Below, one piece after another: positions 35,443 through 44,542 of a DNA stretch of 64,000 nucleotides. The DNA comes from Hyphomicrobiales bacterium (GTDB taxonomy: Bacteria; Pseudomonadota; Alphaproteobacteria; Rhizobiales; Rhizobiaceae), in the NCBI GenBank assembly GCA_900472295.1, contig UCIA01000029.1, forward strand, positions 1 through 64,000, read 5' to 3'. The position numbers and the translations under genes were made by a program. The stretch's first letter is position 1; every line of letters starts with the position of its first letter. Under the pieces are notes generated by a model, which searched no databases, was not told the origin of the DNA, and was given only the letters and a program-made list of their open reading frames with translations.

Positions 35443-36930
35443 ATGACCGCTCATCCCAAATTGCCGCCCGCGCCGCAGAAGCACCAGAACCTCATCGGCG
35501 GACGCTGGAGCGACAGCGATGGCGGCGAGATCGTTCGTCTCAGTCCCGCACATGGCGTGCCGGTGTCGATCGTGCCGCGCGGCACGGCAGCGGATGTCGA
35601 CAGAGCGGTCGCTGCCGCGCGCCGGCGTTTCGACGGCGGCGGCTGGGCGGAGACGCCGGCCGCCTATCGCGCCGCGATCCTGCGCAAGGCAGCCGACATC
35701 ATCATGCGGCGCAAGGATGAACTGGCGCTGATCGAAACGCTGGAAAGCGGCAAGCCGCTGTGGCAGGCCGTCGGCGAAGTTACCGGCGCTGCCGGCTGCT
35801 GGTACTATGCCTCGGGCCAGGCGCAAGGCCTGCATGGCGAGACCTACAACAATCTCGGCCATGACTCCTTGGGCCTCGTGCTGCGCGAGCCGATCGGCGT
35901 CGTCGGCCTGATCACGCCGTGGAATTTCCCGTTCTATATCCTGGCCGAGCGCCTGCCCTTCATTCTCGCCGCCGGCTGCACCGTGGTGATCAAACCCTCG
36001 GAACACACCTCGTCGACGACGGTGATGATGGGCCATATCCTTGAGGAGGCCGGCCTGCCGGAGGGCGTGGTCAACATCGTCACCGGCTATGGCGATCCTG
36101 TGGGACAGGCGATCGTCAACCACATGGACATCGACATGGTGTCCTTCACCGGTTCGACGCGGGTCGGGCGCTCCACCGTCATCGCCTCGGCCTCCAACAT
36201 CAAGAAGGTCAGCCTCGAACTAGGCGGCAAGAACCCGGTGGTGGTGACGGCCGACGCCGATCTCGACAAGGCGGCCGACGGCATCGTCTACGGCGTTTTG
36301 CACAATGCCGGCCAATGCTGCGTTTCGGGCAGCCGGCTTATCGTCCATGACAGCGTGGAGAAGGCGTTGACCGAGCGCATCCTGGCGCTGATGGCCAAGG
36401 TGCGCGTCGGTGACCCGCTGGCGCCGGAAACCCGCGTCGGCGCAATCGTCACCGAGACGCAGATGACGCGCATTCTGAGCCTCATCGACCAAGGCAAGGC
36501 GCAAGGCGGCAGACTGGTGACCGGCGGCGGCCGCATGGAGCCGCAAGCCGGCTACTTCGTCGAACCGACGCTGTTCACCGGGATAACCCCTGAGATGACG
36601 ATTGCCCGCGAAGAGGTGTTCGGCCCGGTTCTGGGCATTTCCACCTTCAAGACGACAGCCGATGCCATCCGCATGGCCAACGACACCGAATACGGCCTTG
36701 CCGCGACCATCTGGTCATCCGACCTACGCGCCAGCATGGATTTGATGCGCGGCATCCGCGCCGGGCGCATGTGGATCAACACCACCATCACCGGCGGCCC
36801 CGAAATGCCGATCGGCGGCTACAAGCAGTCCGGCCTCGGCCGCGAAACCGGACCATCCGGCATCGACGAATACACCGAAGCGAAATCGGTGATCGTCGAT
36901 CTCGGGGCGCGGCAACCCTGGGTGGTCTGA
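35443..36930 (+). CDS. Aldehyde dehydrogenase (NAD(P)-dependent)
   Basis: A 495-residue ALDH superfamily enzyme that oxidises an aldehyde to the acid. The cofactor/oxyanion block ITPWNFPFYILAERLPFILAAGCTVVIKPSE, the glutamate motif LELGGKN and the nucleophile NAGQCCVSGSR are complete, as is EEVFGPVL. GGAG lies ahead of the ATG at 35443; the frame upstream to 34906 is a shadow. The overall pattern is closest to betaine-aldehyde and similar amino-aldehyde dehydrogenases. The substrate cannot be fixed from the sequence. Confidence 0.93.
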   Translation: MTAHPKLPPAPQKHQNLIGGRWSDSDGGEIVRLSPAHGVPVSIVPRGTAADVDRAVAAARRRFDGGGWAETPAAYRAAILRKAADIIMRRKDELALIETLESGKPLWQAVGEVTGAAGCWYYASGQAQGLHGETYNNLGHDSLGLVLREPIGVVGLITPWNFPFYILAERLPFILAAGCTVVIKPSEHTSSTTVMMGHILEEAGLPEGVVNIVTGYGDPVGQAIVNHMDIDMVSFTGSTRVGRSTVIASASNIKKVSLELGGKNPVVVTADADLDKAADGIVYGVLHNAGQCCVSGSRLIVHDSVEKALTERILALMAKVRVGDPLAPETRVGAIVTETQMTRILSLIDQGKAQGGRLVTGGGRMEPQAGYFVEPTLFTGITPEMTIAREEVFGPVLGISTFKTTADAIRMANDTEYGLAATIWSSDLRASMDLMRGIRAGRMWINTTITGGPEMPIGGYKQSGLGRETGPSGIDEYTEAKSVIVDLGARQPWVV

Positions 36931-37052
36931 TCTCAAAGTCGCCGTCGTTCGGCAATGGCCTCCGGCGCACCGCGCCAGAGGTCGGGGATGCCGGAGGTTG
37001 GACATGATCGTCACCTCCGCTGGCAGGCCCTGGCCCCGCCGCCGCGGTGTCT

Positions 37053-37577
37053 CTACTTGATGACGACCGTCGCGTTCGGGATCTTGACGCCGTTGCTGGC
37101 CGGAAACGACGCACCAAGAAAGGCCTTCATGTCATCGATGATGGCAATGACGCGTTTGCGGCTGTCGACGAAATTGATGTCGTCGGTTGCGGTCGCAAGC
37201 TTGGTCGCCGGATTGATGCAGCCGACCGAAGACAGGAAGCCACGGCCCGGATGTATCAGGATACCGACCCGCTTGCCGGTCGGCAGCAACAACAGGCCGG
37301 GGCGCTTGAGCGCGGCCGGATTGACGTTCGACGTGTAGCCGATCGTCACATATTTGGCGCCGGCCTGGGTGAACAGATTGTAAGTGCCGGCCTCGACACA
37401 ACGATTGTTGCCGGCAGTCTTGTTGTCGCCCGGCCCTTTCGTCTCGGCAGTCACACCGGAAAGGCCGGCGACTTTGACACCGTCGTGAAAGACTTCGTAC
37501 TTGCCGACTGTTCGGCGCTTCGGGCTTCTTGTCTGCTCACCGGTACGCGTAATTCTCAACTCCCAACTCTTAGCCAT
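37053..37577 (-). CDS. Uncharacterised protein with L,D-transpeptidase/DUF5675-like motif
   Basis: A 174-residue cytoplasmic-looking protein without a signal peptide. The block VGILIHPGRGFLSSVGCINP carries a histidine and cysteine spaced as in YkuD-type and DUF5675 proteins (H-x-G ... S-x-GC). An early YEVFHDGVKVAGLSGVTAETKGPGDN also fits DUF5675-like proteins, which occur in phages and secretion islands. The function is not known. It has no coupled neighbours, and no phage genes are nearby. Confidence 0.6.
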   Translation of the reverse strand: MAKSWELRITRTGEQTRSPKRRTVGKYEVFHDGVKVAGLSGVTAETKGPGDNKTAGNNRCVEAGTYNLFTQAGAKYVTIGYTSNVNPAALKRPGLLLLPTGKRVGILIHPGRGFLSSVGCINPATKLATATDDINFVDSRKRVIAIIDDMKAFLGASFPASNGVKIPNATVVIK

Positions 37578-37973
37578 TTCACCCTCCCCATCTCGTTAAG
37601 ATCGCCCTGCAGGACTTCAGTAATTGCGAGCGCATCGGCAACGATGTGTTGCTGGTCTCAATTGCTACACAGAAATGTTGCTTCCAGACTGTGATTTTGT
37701 TCACTCCGGGCCAAGAACCTTTCGGCCGCAAGCAGGTTGATGAGAGGACACGGCGGCAAGGAACGACTTGCGATCATTGAACACCGCCGAGACCCGCCAT
37801 GGGCTCGGTTGCAGCTCGACACAAGGGGTCGACGGCATGCTGATCGATGGGCAACCAATCGGTGCAAGAGCGGCTCGACTTGCTCGTTTTCTTGCGATCG
37901 GACTTGCGAAGGTTCAGGATCTGCTGATCAAGTACGGTGCAAAGCCAACAACGCTGAATTGCGATCTGCTGAC
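37578..37973. other. 396-base gap with no confident gene
   Basis: The frame of the TPR gene remains open through 37737-37973, but its codons look unlike coding sequence and no ribosome binding site is clear. A 69-codon frame at 37768-37977 has no homology I recognise. Promoters for the flanking genes should lie here. Confidence 0.6.
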
Positions 37974-39140
37974 ATGAGCTTAGACGGGCGGCTGGTCGAC
38001 CGGTCAATCCAAGCGGGGCGGCGGCTGCTGGCCGGTCTCGTCGCCCTGCTAGCGCTCGGCGCTCCGAGCATGGCCGAAGACAACGACGATTGCGGCGGCG
38101 AGGCCGCAGGCGCACAGCGGATCGCCGCGTGCACACGGATCATCGAGGACAGGTCGATAAGCCCGGGCGGTCGCGCCATCGCCTACCACAGCCGGGCAAT
38201 CGCCTGGACCGACAGCGGTGATAGCGACCGCGCCATGGCGGACTACGACAACGCCATCGCCCTCGATCCGAACGACATCGATGCCTACAACGAGCGCGGA
38301 CAGATATGGCTCGAGAAGGGTGAAAACGACAACGCCATCAGTGACTTCGATAAGGCGATCGAACTCGATCCGAGGAAAGCCGAGGCCTACTACAACAGAG
38401 GCCGCGCCTATTCCCACAACGGCGCCGACACACGCGCCATCGCCGACTACGGCCAAGCCGTCGAGTTCGATCCGACACATTGGCGGGCCTACAACAACCG
38501 CGGCTTCGTCCTCAACAGGATGGGCGAATTCGATCGCGCCATCGCCGATCTCGACGAGGCGATCCGCCTCGAACCCAACGACCCGTTCGCTTACAACAAC
38601 AGGGGAATTTCCTGGGGTGCAAAGGGTGATGCGAAGCGTGCGGTCGCCGACTACAGCCAGGCGATCACGCTCGATCCCACCTACGTCAACCCCTATGGAA
38701 GCAGGGGGATCTACTACTTCTACGACCGCGAACCGGCCAAGGCGCAAGCCGACCTTGCCAAGGCGGCAGAGCTTGCGCCCGACAACGCCTATTATGCAAT
38801 CTGGGCGGATCTTGCCGAGCGGCGTGGCGGCGGCGCCGGCCATTTGCGGCAAGCGGCCGGCAGACTGGACATGACCAGATGGCCGGCGCCGCTGGTGCGC
38901 ATGTTCCTCGGCGAAAAAGCGCCCAAGGCAGCGCTGGCCGCAGCCAGCAATGCGGCTTCGGGCTGGACGCGCGGGCAAATCTGCGATGCCAATCTCTATG
39001 TCGCGGAGTTCTACCGGCTCAAGGACGATACCGACAGGGCTTTGCGATATTACCGGCTGGCGCGGCAGGACTGCCCGCACGATTACATCGAATATGTCGC
39101 GGCAGGCAAGGCGCTGCACGAACTCGGTGAGACGCCATAG
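37974..39140 (+). CDS. Exported TPR-repeat protein
   Basis: A 388-residue protein. An N-terminal signal (LLAGLVALLALGAPSMAE, cleaved near residue 35) leads into a cysteine-bearing segment typical of rhizobial TPR proteins (CGGEAAGAQRIAACTRII) and then at least seven 34-residue TPRs with the motif AxxYxNRGxxxxxxGDxxxAIADYxxAIxLDPxx between about 60 and 300. The last 90 residues are helical without an obvious motif. It should be a periplasmic scaffold; the partner is unknown. The ATG at 37974 is chosen because the signal peptide follows directly. Confidence 0.82.
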   Translation: MSLDGRLVDRSIQAGRRLLAGLVALLALGAPSMAEDNDDCGGEAAGAQRIAACTRIIEDRSISPGGRAIAYHSRAIAWTDSGDSDRAMADYDNAIALDPNDIDAYNERGQIWLEKGENDNAISDFDKAIELDPRKAEAYYNRGRAYSHNGADTRAIADYGQAVEFDPTHWRAYNNRGFVLNRMGEFDRAIADLDEAIRLEPNDPFAYNNRGISWGAKGDAKRAVADYSQAITLDPTYVNPYGSRGIYYFYDREPAKAQADLAKAAELAPDNAYYAIWADLAERRGGGAGHLRQAAGRLDMTRWPAPLVRMFLGEKAPKAALAAASNAASGWTRGQICDANLYVAEFYRLKDDTDRALRYYRLARQDCPHDYIEYVAAGKALHELGETP

Positions 39141-39209
39141 GCCGCCGAACAATGTTCGATGCCGCTCGATCTGTCGGCGGAACCCTGAAAACACGCTTGT
39201 CGGGGAATC

Positions 39210-39284
<75 letters not shown>

Positions 39285-39437
39285 CGCTGATGGCGGGGCT
39301 TCTGCCATATCGAACCGGCAAGCGCAAGGCATCTGTGAAAGGCTTTTGCCGGACAAGTTTCGCTGACAGGGCGGCGCCACAATGCTAGCTATCCCCCCTG
39401 CATGGTGCGCCGGCGGGTCGCCGGACGGGACGAGACG

Positions 39438-39632
39438 ATGAACGACAAGACAATTCCACCGAAAAAGGCCGAAGCGGCAAAAAAGGGCGGGACCAACCGC
39501 AAGGACCGGCTGGCCGAGCAATTGCGCGCCAATCTCATGAAGCGCAAGACGCAAGCGCGCTCGCGGCGCACCGGTGATGCCGACCAGCGGCCAGAAGGGC
39601 TGGCGGCTGCAGAAAAAATGCACAAGGACTGA
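39438..39632 (+). CDS. Small basic protein conserved upstream of murA
   Basis: A 64-residue, highly charged protein rich in Lys and Arg. The block KDRLAEQLRANLMKRKTQAR and the closing ADQRRPEGL-like stretch are those of a small conserved rhizobial protein commonly encoded just before murA. There is no known function. The ATG at 39438 begins the conserved part; the frame extends upstream to 39402 without support. Confidence 0.7.
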   Translation: MNDKTIPPKKAEAAKKGGTNRKDRLAEQLRANLMKRKTQARSRRTGDADQRPEGLAAAEKMHKD

Positions 39633-39772
39633 CCGATATCGGCCACACTGGCTCTCCACCTTGGCCAAAGGGCTCAGAAATCCTATTTCTTGAACCAAGC
39701 CGGCCAATGGTCTAGACGGGCCGATACTCAACTGACGAAAACCGGCCTTTCGGGCCGAGGGGACATTCTTCC

Positions 39773-41065
39773 ATGGATCGCATCAGAATTGTCGGCGGCA
39801 ACAAGCTTGCCGGAACCATTCCGATTTCGGGCGCGAAAAACGCCGCTTTGCCGCTGATGATCGCCTCACTGCTGACCGACGACACGCTGACGCTGGAAAA
39901 CGTGCCGCATCTGGCCGATGTCGAGCAGCTGATCCGCATTCTGGGCAATCACGGCGTCGACTATTCGGTCAATGGCCGCCGCGAAAAGCAGAATGAAGGC
40001 TATTCGCGCACCGTCAATTTCTCGGCCCGCAACATCGTCGACACCACCGCCCCTTACGAGCTGGTGTCGAAAATGCGGGCGTCGTTCTGGGTGATCGGCC
40101 CGCTTTTGGCGCGTATGGGCGAGGCCAAAGTGTCGCTTCCCGGCGGCTGCGCCATCGGCACGCGGCCGGTCGACTTGTTCCTCGAAGGCTTGCAGGCGCT
40201 GGGCGCCGACATCGATGTCGACACCGGCTACGTCCTGGCCAAGACCAGGAACGGCCGCCTCGTCGGCAACCGCTATGTCTTCCCGAAAGTCTCGGTCGGC
40301 GCCACCCATGTGCTGATGATGGCGGCCTCGCTGGCCAAGGGCGAGACGGTGCTGGAAAACGCCGCCTGCGAGCCTGAAATTGTCAACCTCGCCGAATGCC
40401 TCAACGCCATGGGCGCAAAAATTTCCGGCGCCGGCACGCCGACCATCACCATCGACGGCGTCGAATCGCTGTCGGGCGCACGCGTGCGCGTCATTCCCGA
40501 CCGTATCGAGACCGGCACCTACGCCATGGCTGTCGCCATGACCGGCGGCGACGTGGTGCTGGAAGGCGCCCGCCCCGAGCTGTTGCAGACCGCGCTGGAC
40601 GTCATTGCCCAGACCGGCACCGAGATCACGCCGACCAATTCCGGCATCCGTGTGCGGCGCAACGGCGCCGGTATTTCGCCGGTCGACGTGACGACGGCGC
40701 CATTCCCGGCCTTCCCGACCGATCTGCAGGCGCAGTTCATGGGCCTGATGACCATGGCCAAGGGCAAGTCGCGCATCACCGAGACCATCTTCGAAAACCG
40801 CTTCATGCACGTGCAGGAGCTGGCCCGGCTCGGCGCTCACATCACGCTTTCGGGCCAGACGGCGATCGTCGACGGCGTTGCCAAGCTGAAGGGTGCGCCG
40901 GTCATGGCGACCGATCTGCGCGCCTCGGTGTCGCTGGTCATTGCCGGTCTTGCCGCCGAAGGCGAGACCACGGTCAACCGCGTTTACCACCTCGACCGCG
41001 GTTTCGAGCGGCTGGAGGAGAAGCTGTCTAATTGCGGCGCGGTGATCGAGCGGATTTCGGCATAA
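39773..41065 (+). CDS. murA: UDP-N-acetylglucosamine 1-carboxyvinyltransferase
   Basis: A 430-residue MurA that adds enolpyruvate to UDP-GlcNAc in the first committed step of peptidoglycan synthesis. It opens IRIVGGNKLAGTIPISGAKNAALPLMIASLL, which holds the Lys-Asn substrate pair. The fosfomycin-target cysteine is present in LPGGCAIGTRPVDLFL, so no intrinsic Cys-to-Asp resistance is seen. The length is normal. It heads the housekeeping block running to yacG, although a 180-bp repeat lies after it. Confidence 0.98.
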   Translation: MDRIRIVGGNKLAGTIPISGAKNAALPLMIASLLTDDTLTLENVPHLADVEQLIRILGNHGVDYSVNGRREKQNEGYSRTVNFSARNIVDTTAPYELVSKMRASFWVIGPLLARMGEAKVSLPGGCAIGTRPVDLFLEGLQALGADIDVDTGYVLAKTRNGRLVGNRYVFPKVSVGATHVLMMAASLAKGETVLENAACEPEIVNLAECLNAMGAKISGAGTPTITIDGVESLSGARVRVIPDRIETGTYAMAVAMTGGDVVLEGARPELLQTALDVIAQTGTEITPTNSGIRVRRNGAGISPVDVTTAPFPAFPTDLQAQFMGLMTMAKGKSRITETIFENRFMHVQELARLGAHITLSGQTAIVDGVAKLKGAPVMATDLRASVSLVIAGLAAEGETTVNRVYHLDRGFERLEEKLSNCGAVIERISA

Positions 41066-41080
41066 ACCTCGCAAGGTGGG

Positions 41081-41260
41081 GCGCCGCCCCTCATCTGCCT
41101 GCCGGCATCTTCTCCCCGTATAGTGACGGGGAGAAGGGGCTGGTTGCAATGTCGGTTCCCCTCCTGCAACGCAGAAAATTGGCGAAATCCTTCGGGGCAG
41201 CGTCCTTCTCCCCGTCCCTATACGGGGAGAAGTGCCCGGCAGGGCGATGAGGGGCAGCGC
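41081..41260. repeat. RIME-like palindromic element, about 180 bp
   Basis: The left end reads GCGCCGCCCCTCATCTGCCT and the right end is its imperfect complement AGGGCGATGAGGGGCAGCGC. Each half also has its own hairpin, CTTCTCCCCGTATAG/CTATACGGGGAGAAG. The layout matches rhizobial intergenic mosaic elements. It lies between murA and the DUF2948 gene. Confidence 0.85.
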
Positions 41261-41344
41261 AAACCGAAGCTATTGGCGCGGTTGCACGGATCGCCAAGAC
41301 CGCCTAACAGAAGGCTCCAGACCAACCTTAGGCACAAACTCCGC

Positions 41345-41776
41345 ATGGCCCTCAAACTCATTGCGCTCGACGATCAGGATCTGAGCATCGTCTCGGCTCA
41401 CGTCCAGGACGCCGTGATGAAGGTTTCGGACCTCGAATACCTGCCTTCGGCCAAGCGTTTCGTGCTGACCATGAACCGCTTCGTCTGGGAGGCGAAATCC
41501 GGCCTGTTCAGCCAGCACAATGAGCGGCGCCAGGCGGTGCTGCATTTCGACCGCGTGCTCGGTGCCAAGACCAGCGGCATTGCCCGCGACCGGCCGGCCG
41601 AGGTGCTGTCGCTGCTCGCCATCAGCTTTGTCGAGATCAGCAAGCCTGCCGGCATTGTCGAGCTGATCTTTTCCGGCGGCGGCGCCATCATGCTCGACGT
41701 CGAGTGCATCGAGGCGCGGCTCGCCGACATAGGCGGCGCCTGGGAAGCCACCTCGCGTCCGGTGCACAGGGGCTAG
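41345..41776 (+). CDS. DUF2948 family protein
   Basis: A 143-residue protein of the DUF2948 family, which is common in alphaproteobacteria between murA and hisD. It opens MALKLIALDDQDLSIVSAHVQDAV, and the middle KRFVLTMNRFVWE and C-terminal FSGGGAIMLDVECIEARLADIGG are typical. The function is unknown. The ATG at 41345 starts the conserved region; the upstream frame is inside the repeat. Confidence 0.85.
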   Translation: MALKLIALDDQDLSIVSAHVQDAVMKVSDLEYLPSAKRFVLTMNRFVWEAKSGLFSQHNERRQAVLHFDRVLGAKTSGIARDRPAEVLSLLAISFVEISKPAGIVELIFSGGGAIMLDVECIEARLADIGGAWEATSRPVHRG

Positions 41777-41824
41777 AGCATGATCCCAAAAAGTGGGTAC
41801 CGGTTTTTGGAAAAGATCATGCTC
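41776..41824. repeat. 49-bp palindromic repeat (GAGCATGATC type)
   Basis: GAGCATGATC at the left end pairs with GATCATGCTC at the right end, with CCAAAAAG/TTTTTGG pairing inside. It starts in the last base of the DUF2948 stop codon. I know near-identical elements from other Mesorhizobium intergenic regions. Confidence 0.8.
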
Positions 41825-41834
41825 CAACAAAGGG

Positions 41835-41877
41835 TTAGATCACAATGCGATTTCAACGAAATCGCATTGTGATCTAA
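41835..41877. repeat. Perfect 20-bp-stem hairpin just upstream of hisD
   Basis: TTAGATCACAATGCGATTTC (41835-41854) and its exact reverse complement (41858-41877) are separated by only AAC. The right arm ends nine bases before the hisD ATG, so in RNA the stem would include or hide the region where a ribosome binding site is expected. Confidence 0.9.
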
Positions 41878-41886
41878 GCGCAGCCG

Positions 41887-43179
41887 ATGGCCATCACGCT
41901 TGTCCAGTCCGACGCCGGTTTCGAGCAGCGTTTCGCCGCCTTCCTGACCACCAAGCGGGAAGTGTCGGAGGACGTCGACACCGCCGTGCGCGCCATCATC
42001 GCGCGCGTCCGCGCCGAAGGTGACGCGGCGCTGATCGATTACACTTTGAAGTTCGACAAGGCCGACTTGAGCCAGCTCGGCATCGCCGTCTCCAGGGACG
42101 ACATCGCGCAGGCTTACCAGGCAGCCGATCCGCAAACGGTCGAGGCGCTGAAATTCGCCCGCGACCGCATCCGATCCCATCACGAACGACAAATGCCCAA
42201 GGACGACCGCTATACCGATGCCGCCGGCGTTGAGCTGGGCTCGCGCTGGACGGCGATCGAGGCGGTCGGGCTCTATGTGCCGGGCGGCACGGCGAGCTAT
42301 CCGAGTTCGGTGCTGATGAACGCCGTGCCGGCCAGGGTGGCGGGCGTCGAGCGCATCGTCATCGCGGTGCCGGCGCCTGGCGGCGTCATCAACCCGCTGG
42401 TGCTGGTGGCGGCCGACATGGCGGGCGTTTCGGAGATTTACCGCGTCGGCGGGGCACAGGCGATTGCCGCCCTTGCCTATGGCACCCAAACAATAAAGCC
42501 GGTCGCCAAGATCGTCGGACCCGGCAATGCCTATGTCGCCGCCGCCAAGCGCCAGGTGTTCGGCACGGTCGGCATCGACATGATCGCCGGACCGTCGGAA
42601 GTGCTGGTGGTGGCCGATGGCAGCAACGATCCCGGCTGGATCGCCGCCGACCTTTTGGCCCAGGCCGAGCATGACGTGTCGGCGCAATCGATCCTGATCA
42701 CCGACGATCCCGCCTTCGGCAAGGCCGTCGAACAGGCGGTCGAGCGCCAGCTGCAAAGCCTGTCGCGCGCCGAGACGGCGGCGGCCAGCTGGCGCGATTT
42801 CGGCGCGGTGATCCTGGTTGAGACGATCGAAGCCTCGCTGCCCCTGGTCGACCGCATCGCCGCCGAACATGTCGAGTTGGCAATAGACGACGCCGAGGGT
42901 TTCCTGGCCAAGATGCGCAATGCAGGCGCTGTGTTTCTCGGCCGCCATACGCCCGAAGTCATCGGCGACTATGTCGGCGGTTCCAACCATGTGCTGCCCA
43001 CGGCGCGCTCGGCGCGCTTCTCGTCGGGTCTGTCGGTGCTCGATTTCGTCAAGCGCACCTCGATCCTGAAGCTCGGTCCGGAGCAGCTGCGGGCGCTGGC
43101 ACCGGCGGCGATCGCGCTGGCCAAGGCGGAAGGCCTCGACGCGCATGGCCGCTCCGTCGCCATCCGGCTGAACATGTAG
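41887..43179 (+). CDS. hisD: Histidinol dehydrogenase
   Basis: A 430-residue zinc enzyme that oxidises histidinol to histidine in two NAD-dependent steps. Signature blocks are GLYVPGGTASYPSSVLMNAVPA, GGAQAIAALAYGT, VGPGNAYVAAAKRQVFG, the signature MIAGPSEVLVVAD followed by DLLAQAEHD, and the late SNHVLPT histidine. The ATG follows AAGCGCAGCCG with no strong Shine-Dalgarno sequence; two hairpin repeats precede it. The gene is followed after six bases by the UPF0262 gene, so they are coupled. Confidence 0.98.
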   Translation: MAITLVQSDAGFEQRFAAFLTTKREVSEDVDTAVRAIIARVRAEGDAALIDYTLKFDKADLSQLGIAVSRDDIAQAYQAADPQTVEALKFARDRIRSHHERQMPKDDRYTDAAGVELGSRWTAIEAVGLYVPGGTASYPSSVLMNAVPARVAGVERIVIAVPAPGGVINPLVLVAADMAGVSEIYRVGGAQAIAALAYGTQTIKPVAKIVGPGNAYVAAAKRQVFGTVGIDMIAGPSEVLVVADGSNDPGWIAADLLAQAEHDVSAQSILITDDPAFGKAVEQAVERQLQSLSRAETAAASWRDFGAVILVETIEASLPLVDRIAAEHVELAIDDAEGFLAKMRNAGAVFLGRHTPEVIGDYVGGSNHVLPTARSARFSSGLSVLDFVKRTSILKLGPEQLRALAPAAIALAKAEGLDAHGRSVAIRLNM

Positions 43180-43185
43180 GCGGCG

Positions 43186-43671
43186 ATGGCGGACGGCGAT
43201 CAAACCCGCGCAAGGCTGATCGATGTCGAGCTCGACGAATCGATCGGCCGTTCGACGCCCGATGTCGAACATGAGCGCGCGGTGGCGATCTTCGACCTGA
43301 TCGAGGAAAACAGTTTTGCGCCGGTCAATGATGACGGCGCCGGGCCTTACCGGCTGAAGCTGTCGCTGGCCGAATCCCGGCTGGTGTTTGCAGTCGCCCG
43401 CGAGGACGGTGCCGCCGTCGTCACGCACATCCTGTCGCTGACGCCGCTCAGGCGCATCGTCAAGGACTACTACCTGATCTGCGAAAGCTATTACGACGCC
43501 ATCCGCTCGTCGACGCCGAGCCATATCGAGGCGATCGACATGGGCCGGCGCGGCCTGCACAATGAGGGCTCGCAGACGCTGATGGACCGTCTCTCAGGCA
43601 AGATCGACATCGACTTCGACACAGCGCGGCGGCTGTTCACGCTGGTCTGCGTGCTGCACTGGCGGGGTTAA
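43186..43671 (+). CDS. UPF0262 family protein
   Basis: A 161-residue UPF0262 protein, a small alphaproteobacterial family of unknown function usually next to hisD. RLIDVELDESIGRSTPDVEHERAVAIFDLIEEN near the start and YLICESYYDAIRSSTPSHIEAIDMGRRGLHNEG are diagnostic. It lies between hisD and the LMW phosphatase gene and is probably cotranscribed with both. Confidence 0.93.
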   Translation: MADGDQTRARLIDVELDESIGRSTPDVEHERAVAIFDLIEENSFAPVNDDGAGPYRLKLSLAESRLVFAVAREDGAAVVTHILSLTPLRRIVKDYYLICESYYDAIRSSTPSHIEAIDMGRRGLHNEGSQTLMDRLSGKIDIDFDTARRLFTLVCVLHWRG

Positions 43672-43673
43672 CC

Positions 43674-44120
43674 CTGGCGGCGCCCCGCTCGATCCTGTTT
43701 TTGTGCGGCATGAACGCCGTGCGCTCGCCGATGGCCGAGCAGTTGGCGCGGCGCATGCTGCCGCCGGCCACCTTCGTCGCCTCGGCCGGCGTGCACAGAG
43801 GCGAGCGCGACCCGTTCGTCGATGCGGTGCTGGCCGAAGAAGGCCTGACGCTGGGTGAGCGCCAGCCGCGCGCGATGGACGATCTCGAGGACGACTATTT
43901 CGACCTGATCGTCACCCTGGCGCCCGAAGCTCACCACGCCGCGCTTGAACTCACCCGCTCGCTCGCCGTCGATGTCGAATACTGGCCGATGCCCGACCCG
44001 ACCGATGTCGGCGGCAGGCGTGAGCAGATCATGGCCAGCTATCGCGACGTGCGCGAGCGGCTGAAAGCACGGATAAGCCGACGATTTTTGCTTCCAGAAG
44101 CAAAAAACGCGGCGGATTAA
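43674..44120 (+). CDS. Low-molecular-weight phosphatase-like protein, unusual start
   Basis: A protein-tyrosine-phosphatase/arsenate-reductase-like protein. The P-loop CGMNAVRS fits C-x5-R-S, and a C-terminal WPMPDPTDVGG supplies the general-acid aspartate. The strand before the loop (SILFL) is encoded, but the frame from its upstream stop (about 43563) has no ATG, GTG or TTG before a TTG at 43701, which would put the catalytic Cys at position 2. I therefore place the start provisionally at CTG 43674, giving 148 residues. It lies two bases after the UPF0262 stop, with GGCGGGG six bases upstream. Reinitiation by the ribosome leaving UPF0262 is plausible. Confidence 0.7.
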   Translation: MAAPRSILFLCGMNAVRSPMAEQLARRMLPPATFVASAGVHRGERDPFVDAVLAEEGLTLGERQPRAMDDLEDDYFDLIVTLAPEAHHAALELTRSLAVDVEYWPMPDPTDVGGRREQIMASYRDVRERLKARISRRFLLPEAKNAAD

Positions 44121-44167
44121 TGCATGTCGCTCAAAAGTGGTCCCGGTTTTGAGACAACGACATGCAT
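44120..44167. repeat. 48-bp palindromic intergenic repeat, copy 2
   Basis: This is the reverse complement of the element at 3391-3438, with 46 of 48 bases identical. Its first base is the last base of the LMW phosphatase stop codon. It lies between that gene and infA. Confidence 0.9.
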
Positions 44168-44305
44168 AAAACAAAAGCTTGGAGCGCGTCGCTTATGACG
44201 CGATCTAAGCGTGTTCACAAGCGGACGATTATCATATAGGTTCCGCCGAAATTCCGGCCTGGGCGCTCCAGGACGCCGGAACTGCAATCCAAGCAAAGGT
44301 ATCGA

Positions 44306-44524
44306 ATGCCGAAGGAAGAAGTCCTCGAGTTTCCGGGTGTCGTGACGGAATTGTTGCCGAACGCGATGTTCCGGGTGAAGCTCGAAAACGAACACGAAAT
44401 CATCGCCCATACGGCCGGCCGCATGCGCAAGAACCGCATCCGCGTTTTGACCGGCGACAAGGTCCTGGTCGAGATGACGCCCTATGACCTGACCAAGGGC
44501 CGCATCACCTATCGTTTCAAGTAA
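44306..44524 (+). CDS. infA: Translation initiation factor IF-1
   Basis: The complete 72-residue IF-1, an OB-fold protein that binds the ribosomal A site. [50 protein letters not shown] is the canonical core. The alphaproteobacterial order infA-maf-yacG follows. The 139 bases between the repeat at 44120 and the start should hold the promoter. Confidence 0.99.
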
Positions 44525-44542
44525 CAGCCTGCCGGAACCCTT

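Noticed and set aside
37768..37977. 69-codon frame ahead of the TPR gene
   Set aside because: There is no ribosome binding site and no family; it overlaps the TPR gene start.
41773..43560. 595-codon frame on the minus strand
   Set aside because: It is antisense to hisD and the UPF0262 gene, with shadow composition.
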